Part shown: positions 1-8,247 of the stretch, one piece after another
How positions within the stretch are numbered: the stretch's first letter is position 1
Layout: the number at the start of each line of letters is the position of its first letter
Source: Microbacterium sp. B35-30
GTDB lineage: Bacteria > Actinomycetota > Actinomycetes > Actinomycetales > Microbacteriaceae
Reading direction: 5' to 3'
NCBI RefSeq assembly: GCF_010634855.1
Contig: NZ_MWLQ01000023.1
Span: 1 to 64,000 of the forward strand
Length of the DNA: 64,000 nucleotides
Translations under genes and position numbers: made by a program
The notes under the pieces: generated by a model
Seen by the model: the letters and a program-made list of their open reading frames with translations, nothing else
Told to the model about the DNA's origin: nothing
The model's database searches: none

Positions 1-60
1 TCGCTCAACGACCGTGGGGGAGGTGCGGGGCGTTTCGCCTCGCTCGCTCAACGACCGTGC
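1..60. repeat. Palindromic intergenic repeat, cut by window edge
   Basis: Two copies of the CTCGCTCAACGACCG arm are visible with a GGCGTTTCGCCTCGCTC stretch between them. This is the edge of the dispersed repeat seen complete at 5018-5119. It lies just beyond the stop of the threonine aldolase gene. The left part is outside the window. Confidence 0.7.
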
Positions 61-76
61 GGCGAAGGCAGCCAGG

Positions 77-1147
77 TCAGGCGGCGGCGGTCTCGCGTGC
101 GATCGCAGCGATGAAGGCGTCGATGTCGTTCTCGGACGTGTCGAACGCGCACATCCAGCGGACCTCGTTCTTCGCGGCATCCCAGTCGTAGAAGCGGAAC
201 GAGGCGCGCAGGCGGTCGGCGACGCCGTCGGGCAGGGTGGCGAAGACGCCGTTCGCCTGCGTCGGCTGCGTGAACGCCACACCGCGGATCGAGCCGTCGG
301 CGAGGCCCGCCTCGACGCCGGCGCGCAGGCGCTGAGCCATGGCGTTGGAGTGCGACGCGTTGCGGAGCCACAGATCGCCCTCGAGCAGAGCCACCAGCTG
401 CGCTGACACGAACCGCATCTTCGACGACAGCTGCATGTCGAGCTTGCGCAGGTACGTCAGGCCCTGCGACGCCTCGGGGTTCAGCACGACGATGGCCTCG
501 CCGAGCATCGCGCCGTTCTTCGTGCCGCCGAAGCTGAGCACGTCGACGCCCACGTCGCGGGTGATCGCACGGAGGGGGAGGTCGAGGGACGCGGCGGCGT
601 TCGAGATGCGCGAGCCGTCCATGTGCAGATGCATGCCGTGGCCGTGCACATGGTCGGCGATCGAGCGCAGCTCGTCGACCGTGTACAGGGTGCCGAGCTC
701 CGTCGACTGCGTGATCGAGACGACGAGCGGCTGAGCCCGGTGCTCGTCACCCCAGCCCCAGGCCTCGCGGTCGATGAGCTCCGGCGTGAGCTTGCCGTCA
801 TCGGTCGGCACGTTGAGGATCTTGATACCGCCGACGCGCTCCGGGGCTCCGCCCTCGTCGACGTTGATGTGCGCGGTGGTGGCGGCGATCACGGCGCCCC
901 AGCGGGGCAGCATCGACTGCAGGCCGACGACGTTCGCGCCCGTGCCGTTGAACACCGGATACGCCTCGACGCCCTCGCCGAAGTGGCGCGCCATGACCGC
1001 CTGCAGCCGTTCGGTGTAGACGTCCTCGCCGTAGGCGACCTGGTGGCCGTCGTTGGCGGCGGCGATGGCCGCGAGCACCTCGGGGTGGATGCCGGAGTAG
1101 TTGTCTGAGGCGAAGCCCCGCAGGTTCGTGTCGTGGATCGTGGTCAC
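77..1147 (-). CDS. Low-specificity threonine aldolase / beta-eliminating lyase family
   Basis: This is a 356-residue PLP enzyme of fold type I, the usual length for L-threonine aldolases, which split threonine or allo-threonine into glycine and acetaldehyde. The PLP lysine is Lys210 in SFGGTKNG; the stacking histidine is near residue 93 in TAHINVDEGG; Asp177 and Arg180 lie in HLHMDGSRISNA. The start is GTG, with TAGATT eight bases upstream and no clear Shine-Dalgarno, so an own leaderless promoter is possible. It is the last gene of a same-strand run with the SDR and DUF6421 genes (gaps 61 and 75 bp). The context suggests a specialised beta-hydroxy amino acid substrate, which the sequence cannot settle. 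Confidence 0.88.
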   Translation of the reverse strand: MTTIHDTNLRGFASDNYSGIHPEVLAAIAAANDGHQVAYGEDVYTERLQAVMARHFGEGVEAYPVFNGTGANVVGLQSMLPRWGAVIAATTAHINVDEGGAPERVGGIKILNVPTDDGKLTPELIDREAWGWGDEHRAQPLVVSITQSTELGTLYTVDELRSIADHVHGHGMHLHMDGSRISNAAASLDLPLRAITRDVGVDVLSFGGTKNGAMLGEAIVVLNPEASQGLTYLRKLDMQLSSKMRFVSAQLVALLEGDLWLRNASHSNAMAQRLRAGVEAGLADGSIRGVAFTQPTQANGVFATLPDGVADRLRASFRFYDWDAAKNEVRWMCAFDTSENDIDAFIAAIARETAAA

Positions 1148-1155
1148 GGGTGTCC

Positions 1156-1161
1156 AATCTA
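1156..1161 (-). promoter_or_regulatory. Candidate -10 box for the threonine aldolase gene
   Basis: The minus strand reads TAGATT, ending 8 nt before the GTG start. That would give an internal, almost leaderless promoter inside the three-gene run. No good -35 was recognised. Confidence 0.35.
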
Positions 1162-1208
1162 GTTCGCGCGCGGCTGCGCGATGCGCGGCAGGGTTGTCGA
1201 GCCTGCCG

Positions 1209-1919
1209 TCACAGCGAGGGGTCGGTGAGTTCGACGATCGTGTCGTTGGTCTCGGCGGCGGGGGTCGCCCAGAGGTCGGTGAATCTCTGTGCGAGCGCCT
1301 CTTCGAGTCCCGAGAGGCTCTTCACACGGAAGACGACGGATGCCGCGGCCAGCGGCTTCCCGGCATCCCGGGCGTCCTTCGCGAACCCCTGCGCGACCGC
1401 GCGCGCCCACGCCTCGGTCGCCGCCTTGACCGCGGCGTAGTTCGCGCCGCCCGCGAGCGGACGCCCCACCGCGGTTGAGGACACGACCGCGAGACGCCCG
1501 GCGACGGATGCCCGCAGGTCGGCGTCGAAGGCCCGGCTGACGTGACGCAGTGCCGTCAAAGAGCGCTCGAGGAAGCGGTAGTCGTTGTCGCTCTGCCCGG
1601 CGAGCCCGCCGCCGCCGCGCCAGCCGCCGACCAGGTGCAGCACGCCGTCGACCGGGCCGTCGGCGGCGTGCACGCGCTCCGCGAGCGTCGTGACAGCAGC
1701 TTCGTCCGTGAGGTCGCACACCTCGGTGCGCAGCGCTTCCGAGTCCTGCGCCAGGATGCCAGCATCCGCTCGGACGGCCTCTTCGAGTTCGCGCAGCCGG
1801 CCCTCGTCGCGCCCCACAGCGACGACGCGCGCGCCGCCGGCGATCAGGGCGCGTGCGGCCGCGAGGCCCGAGGTGCTGGTCGCGCCGGCGATCACCACGA
1901 GTCTGCCTTCGACGCTCAT
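1209..1919 (-). CDS. SDR-family NAD(P)-dependent oxidoreductase
   Basis: This is a 236-residue classical short-chain dehydrogenase. The N-terminal cofactor loop is GATSTSGLA (about residues 12-20), followed by AVGRD at the end of the second strand. The catalytic residues are Ser147/148 (VVSSTAVG) and YAAVK (Tyr161, Lys165). The usual NNAG after strand 4 is replaced by LVGGW (about 96-100), which is divergent. The substrate is unknown. It lies between the DUF6421 and threonine aldolase genes on the same strand. A GGAAGGG ribosome-binding site precedes the ATG. A role in oxidising or reducing a beta-hydroxy intermediate shared with the aldolase is inference from position only. Confidence 0.85.
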   Translation of the reverse strand: MSVEGRLVVIAGATSTSGLAAARALIAGGARVVAVGRDEGRLRELEEAVRADAGILAQDSEALRTEVCDLTDEAAVTTLAERVHAADGPVDGVLHLVGGWRGGGGLAGQSDNDYRFLERSLTALRHVSRAFDADLRASVAGRLAVVSSTAVGRPLAGGANYAAVKAATEAWARAVAQGFAKDARDAGKPLAAASVVFRVKSLSGLEEALAQRFTDLWATPAAETNDTIVELTDPSL

Positions 1920-1994
1920 GCTCCTACCCTTCCACGTCGAGATCGTCCGGTCTCGCCCGAACGATTGTCCTCGGCGCCGTCGACCCGGCGCGGC

Positions 1995-3434
1995 TCAGCC
2001 GGTGATCCCGGCCGTCGACTCGATGACGGGCTTCATCTTCTTGTCGAGCGCCTCGAAGAACATCGACAGCGGGAACTCGTCGTCCAGCACGGCGTCCGTG
2101 TAGCCCTTCGGCGCGCCGGCGAGGATGTCGTCCGGCAGGCCACGCGCCCATGCCGACGCGGGGTTCGGCGTGAGCGTGGCGCGCACGAGTTCGTACGCCG
2201 CGAGCCAGTGGGCGGTCTTCGGCCGGTCGATCGAGCGCCAGTAGAGCTCGTCGATCGCCTCACCCAGTGCGACGACCGCGGCGGGCACGTTCTCCCAGTC
2301 GAACGACAGGGCCGTGTCGGTCCAGTGCAGCACGCCCCGCTGGTGCAGCCAGGCGAACAGCAGCTGGCCGCCGAGCCCGTCGTAGTTGCGCACGCGCGTT
2401 CCGGTGATCGAGAAGCGGAAGATCCGGTCGAAGATCACCGCGTACTGCACGAGCTTCGCGTGCTCGAGCATCTCCGTCTCGGCGGCATCCAGCGGTTGGA
2501 CCGGCTCACCGAGTGACAGTGCATCGACCCGCGCCGACAGCCGGCCTTGGATCGCGACGCACTCGCGGAAGGCCGTGAGGTCGCACCGCAGCTCCTCCAG
2601 CGAATACAGGAAGTACGGCATCCGCTGCTTGATCATGAAGGGGTCGAACGGCAGATCGCCGCGCATGTGGGTGCGGTCGTGGATGATGTCCCACATCACG
2701 AAGGTCTGCTCGGTGAGCGCCTGGTCGTCGAGCATGCGTGCGGCGTCGGCGGGCAGATCCAGCCGTGTGATCTCGGCAGCAGCCCGCACGACGCGGCGGT
2801 AGCGCGCCGCTTCGCGGTCCTGGAAGATCGCGCCCCACGTGAACTGCGGGATCTCGCGCATCGCGACCGTCTCGGGGAAGAGCACGGCGCTGTTGGTGTC
2901 GTAGCCCGGGGTGAAGTCCAGGAAGCGCAGCGAGACGAAGAGCTTGTTGCCGTAGTCGCCGGCCTCGAGCTGCGCGATGAACTCGGGCCAGATCACCTCG
3001 ACGAGCACCGCCTCCACACACCGGTTCGGCGAGCCGTTCTGGGTGTACATCGGGAACACGACGAGATGACGGATGCCGTCGGCCCGGTGCTGCTGCGGCT
3101 GGAAGGCCTGGAGCGAATCCAGGAAGTCCGGGATGCCGAAGCCTTCGCCCGCCCAGCGCTCGAAGTCGCGCACCGATGCGGCGAGGTACTCGGCGTCGTG
3201 CGGCAGCGCGGGGGCGAGGGCGCGGATGCCAGCGATGATGCGGGCGACGTGGGAGTGCGCGTCGACGTGGGATGCGGCATCCGGAATCGAGCCGTCCTTG
3301 ACCTGCAGGGCCTGGAGCGCGGTCGCCGCCGCCTTGAGCTGCAGCCACGCCGCACTCGTCTCGGCCAGTCCGGCGTCCTCGACGACCTCGGGTTCGCCGA
3401 CGATGACCTGCGTGGTGCGGGCATGGATGGACAT
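1995..3434 (-). CDS. DUF6421-family protein of unknown function
   Basis: The product is 479 residues, with no signal peptide or membrane segment. I recognise it as the actinobacterial DUF6421 family, whose biochemical function is not known to me. Conserved-looking stretches include VFPMYTQNGSPNRCVEAVLVE (near residues 127-147), WDIIHDRTHMRGDLPFDP and GQLLFAWLHQRGVLHW. Histidines and aspartates in HDRTHMRGD could bind metal, but this is a guess. The ATG at 3434 is preferred over an in-frame start at 3509 because GGAGG lies 6 nt upstream of it. It is the first gene of the run towards the SDR and aldolase genes and is divergent from an Lrp/AsnC regulator across a 125-bp operator region. Confidence 0.8.
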   Translation of the reverse strand: MSIHARTTQVIVGEPEVVEDAGLAETSAAWLQLKAAATALQALQVKDGSIPDAASHVDAHSHVARIIAGIRALAPALPHDAEYLAASVRDFERWAGEGFGIPDFLDSLQAFQPQQHRADGIRHLVVFPMYTQNGSPNRCVEAVLVEVIWPEFIAQLEAGDYGNKLFVSLRFLDFTPGYDTNSAVLFPETVAMREIPQFTWGAIFQDREAARYRRVVRAAAEITRLDLPADAARMLDDQALTEQTFVMWDIIHDRTHMRGDLPFDPFMIKQRMPYFLYSLEELRCDLTAFRECVAIQGRLSARVDALSLGEPVQPLDAAETEMLEHAKLVQYAVIFDRIFRFSITGTRVRNYDGLGGQLLFAWLHQRGVLHWTDTALSFDWENVPAAVVALGEAIDELYWRSIDRPKTAHWLAAYELVRATLTPNPASAWARGLPDDILAGAPKGYTDAVLDDEFPLSMFFEALDKKMKPVIESTAGITG

Positions 3435-3489
3435 GTGAACCTCCGATCTGCGAGTCGAGGACGATCTCGGTTCCGATTGTACGGGATAT

Positions 3490-3529
3490 CTTCCTGTCAA
3501 ACATGCCATGGACAGGAAGAGTTCCTGTC
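3490..3529. promoter_or_regulatory. Three-half-site operator, probably for the Lrp/AsnC regulator
   Basis: CTTCCTGTC (3490-3498) and GACAGGAAG (3511-3519) form a perfect 9-bp inverted repeat with a 12-bp spacer. A third half-site TTCCTGTC follows at 3522-3529. The third site sits where the -35 of the Lrp promoter (-10 at 3548) should be, and the first two lie on the side of the DUF6421 promoter. This fits autorepression plus control of the divergent operon by an oligomeric Lrp protein. Binding is inferred. Confidence 0.75.
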
Positions 3530-3547
3530 GCGGCGAGCGCGCGCTGA

Positions 3548-3553
3548 TAGCCT
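3548..3553 (+). promoter_or_regulatory. -10 box, leaderless promoter of the Lrp gene
   Basis: TAGCCT ends 6 nt before the ATG at 3560, so transcription would begin at or next to the start codon. No Shine-Dalgarno is present. Confidence 0.6.
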
Positions 3554-3559
3554 CGGATC

Positions 3560-4030
3560 ATGAGCGAAGACGGCCCGGCACGCCTCGACGACGACATCGA
3601 CGAGGGGATCGTGCGCGAGGTCTCGCGCAACGCCCGGGCCACGCTGGCCGAGCTGTCGGCCGCCGTCGGGCTCTCGGTCTCGGCGGTGCAGACGCGGCTG
3701 CGGCGGCTCGAGGCTCGCGGTGTCATCACGGGCTATCGGGCGCTCGTCGACGCCGAAGCCGTCGGAAAGCCGCTCGCCGCGTTCGTCGAGATCACGCCCC
3801 TCGACCCGGGGCAGCCCGACAACGCTCCCGAGCTGCTCGAGCACCTGTCCGAGATCGAGGCCTGCCACTCGATCGCCGGGGACGCCAGCTACATGCTGCT
3901 GGTCAGGGTCGCGTCGCCTCGGCATCTTGAATCGCTCATCCGCGACATCCGCTCGGCCGCATCGGTCAACACACGGACGACGGTCGTGCTGCAGACCTTC
4001 TACGAGAACAGGCCCGTCCTCCCTGCGTGA
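3560..4030 (+). CDS. Lrp/AsnC-family transcriptional regulator
   Basis: The product is 156 residues, the standard length for feast/famine regulators. Residues about 10-57 form the winged helix-turn-helix (ATLAELSAAVGLSVSAVQTR, then LRRLEARGVITGY). Residues about 70-150 form the RAM ligand-binding domain, with IAGDASYMLLVRV. Such proteins assemble into dimers to octamers and respond to amino acids. The gene is divergent from the DUF6421-SDR-threonine aldolase run, and a three-half-site operator overlaps its promoter. It is therefore the likely local regulator, with an amino acid as plausible effector (inference). The next gene, a lipid-kinase homologue, starts 22 bp downstream but appears to have its own promoter. 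Confidence 0.93.
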   Translation: MSEDGPARLDDDIDEGIVREVSRNARATLAELSAAVGLSVSAVQTRLRRLEARGVITGYRALVDAEAVGKPLAAFVEITPLDPGQPDNAPELLEHLSEIEACHSIAGDASYMLLVRVASPRHLESLIRDIRSAASVNTRTTVVLQTFYENRPVLPA

Positions 4031-4039
4031 GCGCGCGGG

Positions 4040-4045
4040 TAGCCT
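4040..4045 (+). promoter_or_regulatory. -10 box of the diacylglycerol-kinase-like gene
   Basis: TAGCCT ends 7 nt before the ATG at 4053. A GGAG lies only 3 nt from the start, too close for normal use, so a leaderless transcript is the simpler reading. Confidence 0.5.
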
Positions 4046-4052
4046 CAGGAGC

Positions 4053-5027
4053 ATGCCCACCTCACCCGAGTCGTCTGCGTTCGCCGACGGCAGCGGCGTG
4101 TTCATCGTGCGCAACGTGGCCTCCGGCACCGCCGTCGTTCGGGCAGACCCCGCCGACACGTTCGCCAAGCGCCTGCCCGCGGCCACCGTCCACGAGCTGG
4201 CCGAGGGGGAGGACCTCGCCGAGGTCGTCGCCGCTGCGATGGGGTCTGAGGCGCCGCCCGCAGTCCTGGGCGTCTACGGCGGCGACGGCTCGGTCTCCCG
4301 CATGGCGGGGCTCGCCCGTCAGCACGGCCGCCCGCTCCTCGTCATGCCCGGGGGCACCTTCAACCACTTCGCCCGCTCGGCGGGCCTCGTCGACGTGGAC
4401 ACGGCCATCGACGCGCTCCAGAGCGGCACGACGATCGAAGTGAGCGCGATCGAGGTGCGGGCGGACGGGGGCGAGCCCATCCTGGCGCTGAACGCGGTGT
4501 CGGTGGGCACCTACCCCGAGCTGATCGACGAGCGGGATCGCCGTCGGGCGGCCCTGGGCAAGTGGCTCGGCGGGATCGTCGCGGCGTGGCGGACGCTGCG
4601 AGGGGCGGAGTCGCTGACGATCGCGCGCGAGGGCCGGCGGGCGCAGGTGTGGTCGGTGTTCGTCGGGGTCGGCCGCAACGACCCCCAGCGGGTCGCGACG
4701 ATGCAGCGCGAGACGCTGGTGGAGCCGACGCTCGACGTCCGCATCCACCACGCGCGGGGTTCGCGGGCGCGCGCGATGGCGTCACTCGCGTTCGGGAAGC
4801 GCACGGCGGCCGTGCTGCGCGCCGTCGGGCTCATGCCGCCCCGCTCGGACGTCGAGCGTCTGGTCGTCGAGGAGTTCGAGATGACGGTGCGCCTCGAGGA
4901 GGGGCATCCGTCGGTCTTCGTCCATGACGGCGAGCTCGAGGAGCAGTCGCCCGGCGGCTTCACGCTGCGCTGCGTCGCCGTTCCCCGCGCGGTAACGGTC
5001 TTCGCGTCACCGCTGCCCGGTCGTTGA
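4053..5027 (+). CDS. Diacylglycerol kinase-like (DAGK catalytic) protein
   Basis: The product is 324 residues. The DAGK-type nucleotide-binding motif GGDGSV is at 76-81, and PGGTFNHFA (99-107) matches the family's PxGTxNxFA motif. The C-terminal beta-sandwich carries FVHDGE near the end, as in YegS/DgkB-type lipid kinases. Soluble members phosphorylate diacylglycerol or related lipids; the exact lipid is unknown. The N-terminal 60 residues are shorter and less canonical than in DgkB. The start at 4053 is chosen over an in-frame start at 3720, which lies inside the Lrp gene. The last three codons (GGT CGT TGA) are part of the palindromic repeat at 5018-5119, so the repeat supplies the stop codon. 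Confidence 0.85.
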   Translation: MPTSPESSAFADGSGVFIVRNVASGTAVVRADPADTFAKRLPAATVHELAEGEDLAEVVAAAMGSEAPPAVLGVYGGDGSVSRMAGLARQHGRPLLVMPGGTFNHFARSAGLVDVDTAIDALQSGTTIEVSAIEVRADGGEPILALNAVSVGTYPELIDERDRRRAALGKWLGGIVAAWRTLRGAESLTIAREGRRAQVWSVFVGVGRNDPQRVATMQRETLVEPTLDVRIHHARGSRARAMASLAFGKRTAAVLRAVGLMPPRSDVERLVVEEFEMTVRLEEGHPSVFVHDGELEEQSPGGFTLRCVAVPRAVTVFASPLPGR

Positions 5028-5119
5028 GCGAGCGAAGCGAGACGAAACGCGCTGAGCCGACGTCGTACGTCAGCCCAGGGCGTTTCGTCTCGCTCGTTCC
5101 TCGCTCGCTCAACGACCGG
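5018..5119. repeat. Complete palindromic repeat (REP-like), about 102 bp
   Basis: The left arm runs GGTCGTTGAGCGAGCGAAGC then GAGACGAAACGC. The right arm is its approximate reverse complement (GCGTTTCGTCTCGCTCG then TTCCTCGCTCGCTCAACGACC). They are separated by about 30 bp that is itself partly palindromic (GACGTCGTACGTC). It lies between convergent genes and could act as a bidirectional terminator or RNA-stabilising hairpin. It overlaps the last codons of the upstream gene. Confidence 0.85.
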
Positions 5120-5156
5120 ATATCGCCCACTCAGCGAACGAAAGCGACGCCCTCCG

Positions 5157-6689
5157 TCAGTCGTGCTGCGGGAAGCCCAGGTTGATCCCGCCGTGCGACG
5201 GGTCGAGCCAGCGTGACGTGACGGCCTTCTCGGCGGTGAAGAACTCGAAGGCGTGAGGGCCGTACGCCTTCGTGTCACCGAAGTGCGACGCCTTCCAGCC
5301 GCCGAACGAGTGGTATGCCACGGGCACCGGAATCGGCACGTTGATGCCGATCATGCCCACCGTCGCCTCGTGTTGGAAGCGCCGAGCGGCACCCCCGTCG
5401 TTCGTGAAGATGGCCGTGCCGTTGCCGTACGGGCTCGAGTTGATGATGTCGAGGCCGTCTTCGTAGCCCTCGACCCGCACCACGGACAGCACCGGGCCGA
5501 ACACCTCGTCGGCGTACACCGACGAGGTCGTCGGCACGTTGTCGATGAGGGTCGGGCCGAGCCAGAAGCCGTTCGGGTCGCCGTCGATGTCGACGTCGCG
5601 ACCGTCGACGACCACCGAGGCTCCGTCGGATGCCGCCACGTCGATGTACGAGGTGACCTTGTCGCGGTGCTGCCCGGTGATGAGCGGCCCCATGTCGCAC
5701 CCGCGCATACCGTCGCCGGTGCGGAGCGTCTTCATCCGCTCCGACACCTTGCGCACGAACTCGTCAGCCACCGTGTCGACGGCCAGCACCACCGAGATCG
5801 CCATGCAGCGCTCGCCCGCCGAGCCGAAGCCGGCGTTCACGGCGGCGTCCGCGGCGAGGTCGAGGTCGGCATCCGGCAGCACCAGCATGTGGTTCTTCGC
5901 GCCGCCGAACGCCTGCACGCGCTTGCCGTGCGACGTCGCCGTCTCGTAGACGTACTTGGCGATCGGCGTCGAGCCGACGAACGAGATCCCGCGCACGTCC
6001 GGGTGCTCGAGGAGCGCGTCGACGGCCTCCTTGTCGCCGTGGACGACGTTGAAGACGCCCTCCGGCAGCCCCGCCTCGGTCAGCAGCGCAGCCATCCAGT
6101 TGGCGGCCGTCGGGTCCTTCTCGCTGGGCTTCAGCACCACGGCGTTGCCGGCGGCGAGGGCCACCGAGAAGAACCACAGCGGAACCATCGCGGGGAAGTT
6201 GAACGGGCTGATGATGCCGACCACGCCCAGCGGCTGGCGGAGCGTGTAGACGTCGATGCCGGTCGAGACGTTCTCGGAGTACGCGCCCTTGGTGAGGTGC
6301 CCCACCCCGCACGCGAACTCGACGACCTCCATGCCGCGGGCGATCTCGCCCAGCGCGTCCGAGAGCACCTTGCCGTGCTCGGCGGTGAGGATCTCGGCGA
6401 GCTCCTGCTTGCGCTGATTCAGCAGCTCGCGGAAGTTGAACAGCACCGCCTGACGCTTGGCGATCGACGCGTCGCGCCAGAGCGCCCACGCCGCCGACGC
6501 GGCGTCGACCGCTTCGCCCACATCGGCCCGCGAGGCGAACCGCACCCGCTTCTGCACGATGCCGAGTGCCGGGTTGAACACCTGTCCCGTGCGATCGGAT
6601 GACCCCGCCCAGGGGGCGCCGTTCACCCAGTGATCCAGGACAGCCGTGTCTGCATCCACCGTCTCGGTGTGCTCCATCGTGTCCGTCAT
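5157..6689 (-). CDS. mmsA: CoA-acylating (methyl)malonate-semialdehyde dehydrogenase
   Basis: The product is a 510-residue aldehyde dehydrogenase. Diagnostic features are GERCMA with catalytic Cys295, FNFPAMVPLW (about 164-173), the glycine motif FVGSTPIA (237-244) and the NHMLVLPDADLD stretch. This subfamily oxidises malonate or methylmalonate semialdehyde with NAD and CoA, releasing CO2 and giving acetyl- or propionyl-CoA. Here it is the last gene of a pyrimidine/beta-alanine cluster, so malonate semialdehyde from beta-alanine transamination is the likely substrate. The start at 6689 follows an AAAGGAGGAA-type site. In other operons the homologue serves valine or inositol breakdown; none of those genes is nearby. 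Confidence 0.92.
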   Translation of the reverse strand: MTDTMEHTETVDADTAVLDHWVNGAPWAGSSDRTGQVFNPALGIVQKRVRFASRADVGEAVDAASAAWALWRDASIAKRQAVLFNFRELLNQRKQELAEILTAEHGKVLSDALGEIARGMEVVEFACGVGHLTKGAYSENVSTGIDVYTLRQPLGVVGIISPFNFPAMVPLWFFSVALAAGNAVVLKPSEKDPTAANWMAALLTEAGLPEGVFNVVHGDKEAVDALLEHPDVRGISFVGSTPIAKYVYETATSHGKRVQAFGGAKNHMLVLPDADLDLAADAAVNAGFGSAGERCMAISVVLAVDTVADEFVRKVSERMKTLRTGDGMRGCDMGPLITGQHRDKVTSYIDVAASDGASVVVDGRDVDIDGDPNGFWLGPTLIDNVPTTSSVYADEVFGPVLSVVRVEGYEDGLDIINSSPYGNGTAIFTNDGGAARRFQHEATVGMIGINVPIPVPVAYHSFGGWKASHFGDTKAYGPHAFEFFTAEKAVTSRWLDPSHGGINLGFPQHD

Positions 6690-6756
6690 TGTCGTGTTCC
6701 TCCTTTGGAATCCGCCTGAGCGATTCGTGATCGCCCAGCAGTGCGGGATGCACGCG

Positions 6757-8073
6757 TCAGAAGAGGTCGTCTTCGACGCTCGTCAGGGCTTCATCGTAGA
6801 TCGCTATCGCCTCCTGCACCTCCCCGTCGGTCACCACGCAGGGCGGTACGACGTGGATGCGGTTGTCGGCGGCGAAAGGCAGCAGGCCGCGTGAAGTGAG
6901 CGCCTTCTTGAGACGGCCCATCACGTCCGCGCCCACGGGCTCGCGCGTCTCGCGGTCCGAGACGAGCTCCAGCGCCCAGAAGACGCCCTCGCCCCGCACC
7001 TCGCCGATGAGCGGATGCCGCGCCGCGAGGTCGCGCAGCCCCGGACCGATCGCGTCCTCGCCCACGCGGCGGGCGTTGTCGACGATGCCCTCGGACTCCA
7101 TCGCGTCGATGGAGGCGATGATGGATGCTGCGGCCAGCGGATGCCCGGAGTAGGTGAGCCCGCCGGGGAACACCCGGTCGTCGAACGTCGCCGAGATCGC
7201 GTCCGAGATGATCACGCCGCCGACCGGGACGTAGCCGGAGTTCACGCCCTTCGCGAAGGTGATGAGATCGGGCACGACGTCATAGCCCTGGAACGCGAAC
7301 CAGCGTCCGGTGCGGCCGAAACCGGCCATGACCTCGTCGAGGATGAGCACGATGCCGTACTTGTCGGCCAGCGCCCGCACACCGGCGAGGTAGCCGGGGG
7401 GCGGGAGCAGGATGCCGGCGGTGCCGGGAATCGACTCGAGCAGCAGTGCGGCGATCGTCGAGGGGCCCTCCGACTGGATGACGCGCTCGAGGTGGTGCAG
7501 CGCCCGCTCGCACTCCTCCTCGGCGGTGGTCGCCCAGAACTCCGAGCGGTACAGGTAGGGGCCGAAGAAGTGCACGTGTCCGCGGGCGAACTGGTTCGGC
7601 ATCCGTCGCCAGTCACCGGTCGCGACGATCGCCGCCCCGGTGTTGCCGTGATACGACCGGTACGTCGACAGGACGGTGTCGCGGCCGGTGTGAAGGCGGG
7701 CCATGCGGATGGCGTTCTCGATCGCGTCGGCGCCGCCGTTGGTGAAGAAGACCTTCGCGAATCCGTCGGGCGCCTTGCCGAGGATGCGCTGCGCCGCGCG
7801 CCCGCGGGCGAGGTTGGCGGTGGCGGGGCCGATGGTGGCGAGCTCGTCGGCCTGCGCGCGGATGGCCGCGACGACGGCAGGATGCTGGTGCCCGATGTTG
7901 ACGTTGACCAGCTGGCTGGAGAAGTCGAGCATGCGCCGGCCCGCGTGGTCCCACACCACCGTTCCTGAGCCGCCGGCGATGACGGGGAGGTCGAGCCCCG
8001 CCTGCGCGGACCAGGAGTGGAACACGTGCTCGCGGTCGAGCTCCTTCGCGAGGGCGTCGAGGTCTTCGGTCAT
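6757..8073 (-). CDS. Class III aminotransferase, probable beta-alanine:pyruvate type
   Basis: The product is a 438-residue fold-type-I aminotransferase. The PLP lysine is Lys275 (TFAKGVNSG); Asp246 in LILDEVMAGFGRTG binds the pyridine nitrogen; TNGGADAIENA (111-121) and YHGNTGAA (141-148) are subgroup III signatures. The ATG at 8073 has AGGAAG upstream. An in-frame start at 8157 would lie in the palindromic repeat and is rejected. In this cluster it most likely converts beta-alanine (from ureidopropionase) to malonate semialdehyde, the substrate of the dehydrogenase 67 bp downstream. Its annotation in general databases would be only 'aspartate aminotransferase family'; the role is inferred from context. 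Confidence 0.9.
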   Translation of the reverse strand: MTEDLDALAKELDREHVFHSWSAQAGLDLPVIAGGSGTVVWDHAGRRMLDFSSQLVNVNIGHQHPAVVAAIRAQADELATIGPATANLARGRAAQRILGKAPDGFAKVFFTNGGADAIENAIRMARLHTGRDTVLSTYRSYHGNTGAAIVATGDWRRMPNQFARGHVHFFGPYLYRSEFWATTAEEECERALHHLERVIQSEGPSTIAALLLESIPGTAGILLPPPGYLAGVRALADKYGIVLILDEVMAGFGRTGRWFAFQGYDVVPDLITFAKGVNSGYVPVGGVIISDAISATFDDRVFPGGLTYSGHPLAAASIIASIDAMESEGIVDNARRVGEDAIGPGLRDLAARHPLIGEVRGEGVFWALELVSDRETREPVGADVMGRLKKALTSRGLLPFAADNRIHVVPPCVVTDGEVQEAIAIYDEALTSVEDDLF

Positions 8074-8128
8074 GCGGCCACGCTTCCTGTTCTCCGTCGG
8101 CGGGTCAAGGGCGTTCGGCGGGCCCAGG

Positions 8129-8239
8129 GCGTTTCGTCTCTGCGTTTCGACTCGCAAGCTCGCTCAACGACCCCGTTCCTCGCTCGCTCAACGACCGACC
8201 GCGAGCCGGTCGTTGAGCGAGCGGAGCGAGTCGAAACGC
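8129..8239. repeat. Compound palindromic repeat between operon genes
   Basis: A GCGTTTCGTCTC half and a TGCGTTTCGACTCGCAAGC variant are followed by two CGCTCAACGACC arms and then the inverted arm CCGGTCGTTGAGCGAGCGGAGCG with CGAAACGCC. It looks like one full palindrome with an extra partial unit. It lies between the solute-binding-protein gene and the aminotransferase gene and could uncouple their expression. Confidence 0.8.
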
Positions 8240-8247
8240 CCTTCCCG

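Noticed and set aside
1187..1207. GGCAGG...CCTGCC hairpin after the SDR gene as a terminator
   Set aside because: The stem is only 6 bp with no T-run, and the flanking genes look co-directional; too weak to call.
8074..8157. Longer aminotransferase N-terminus starting at 8157
   Set aside because: The extension is encoded by the palindromic repeat and lacks a ribosome-binding site; the ATG at 8073 fits the family length.
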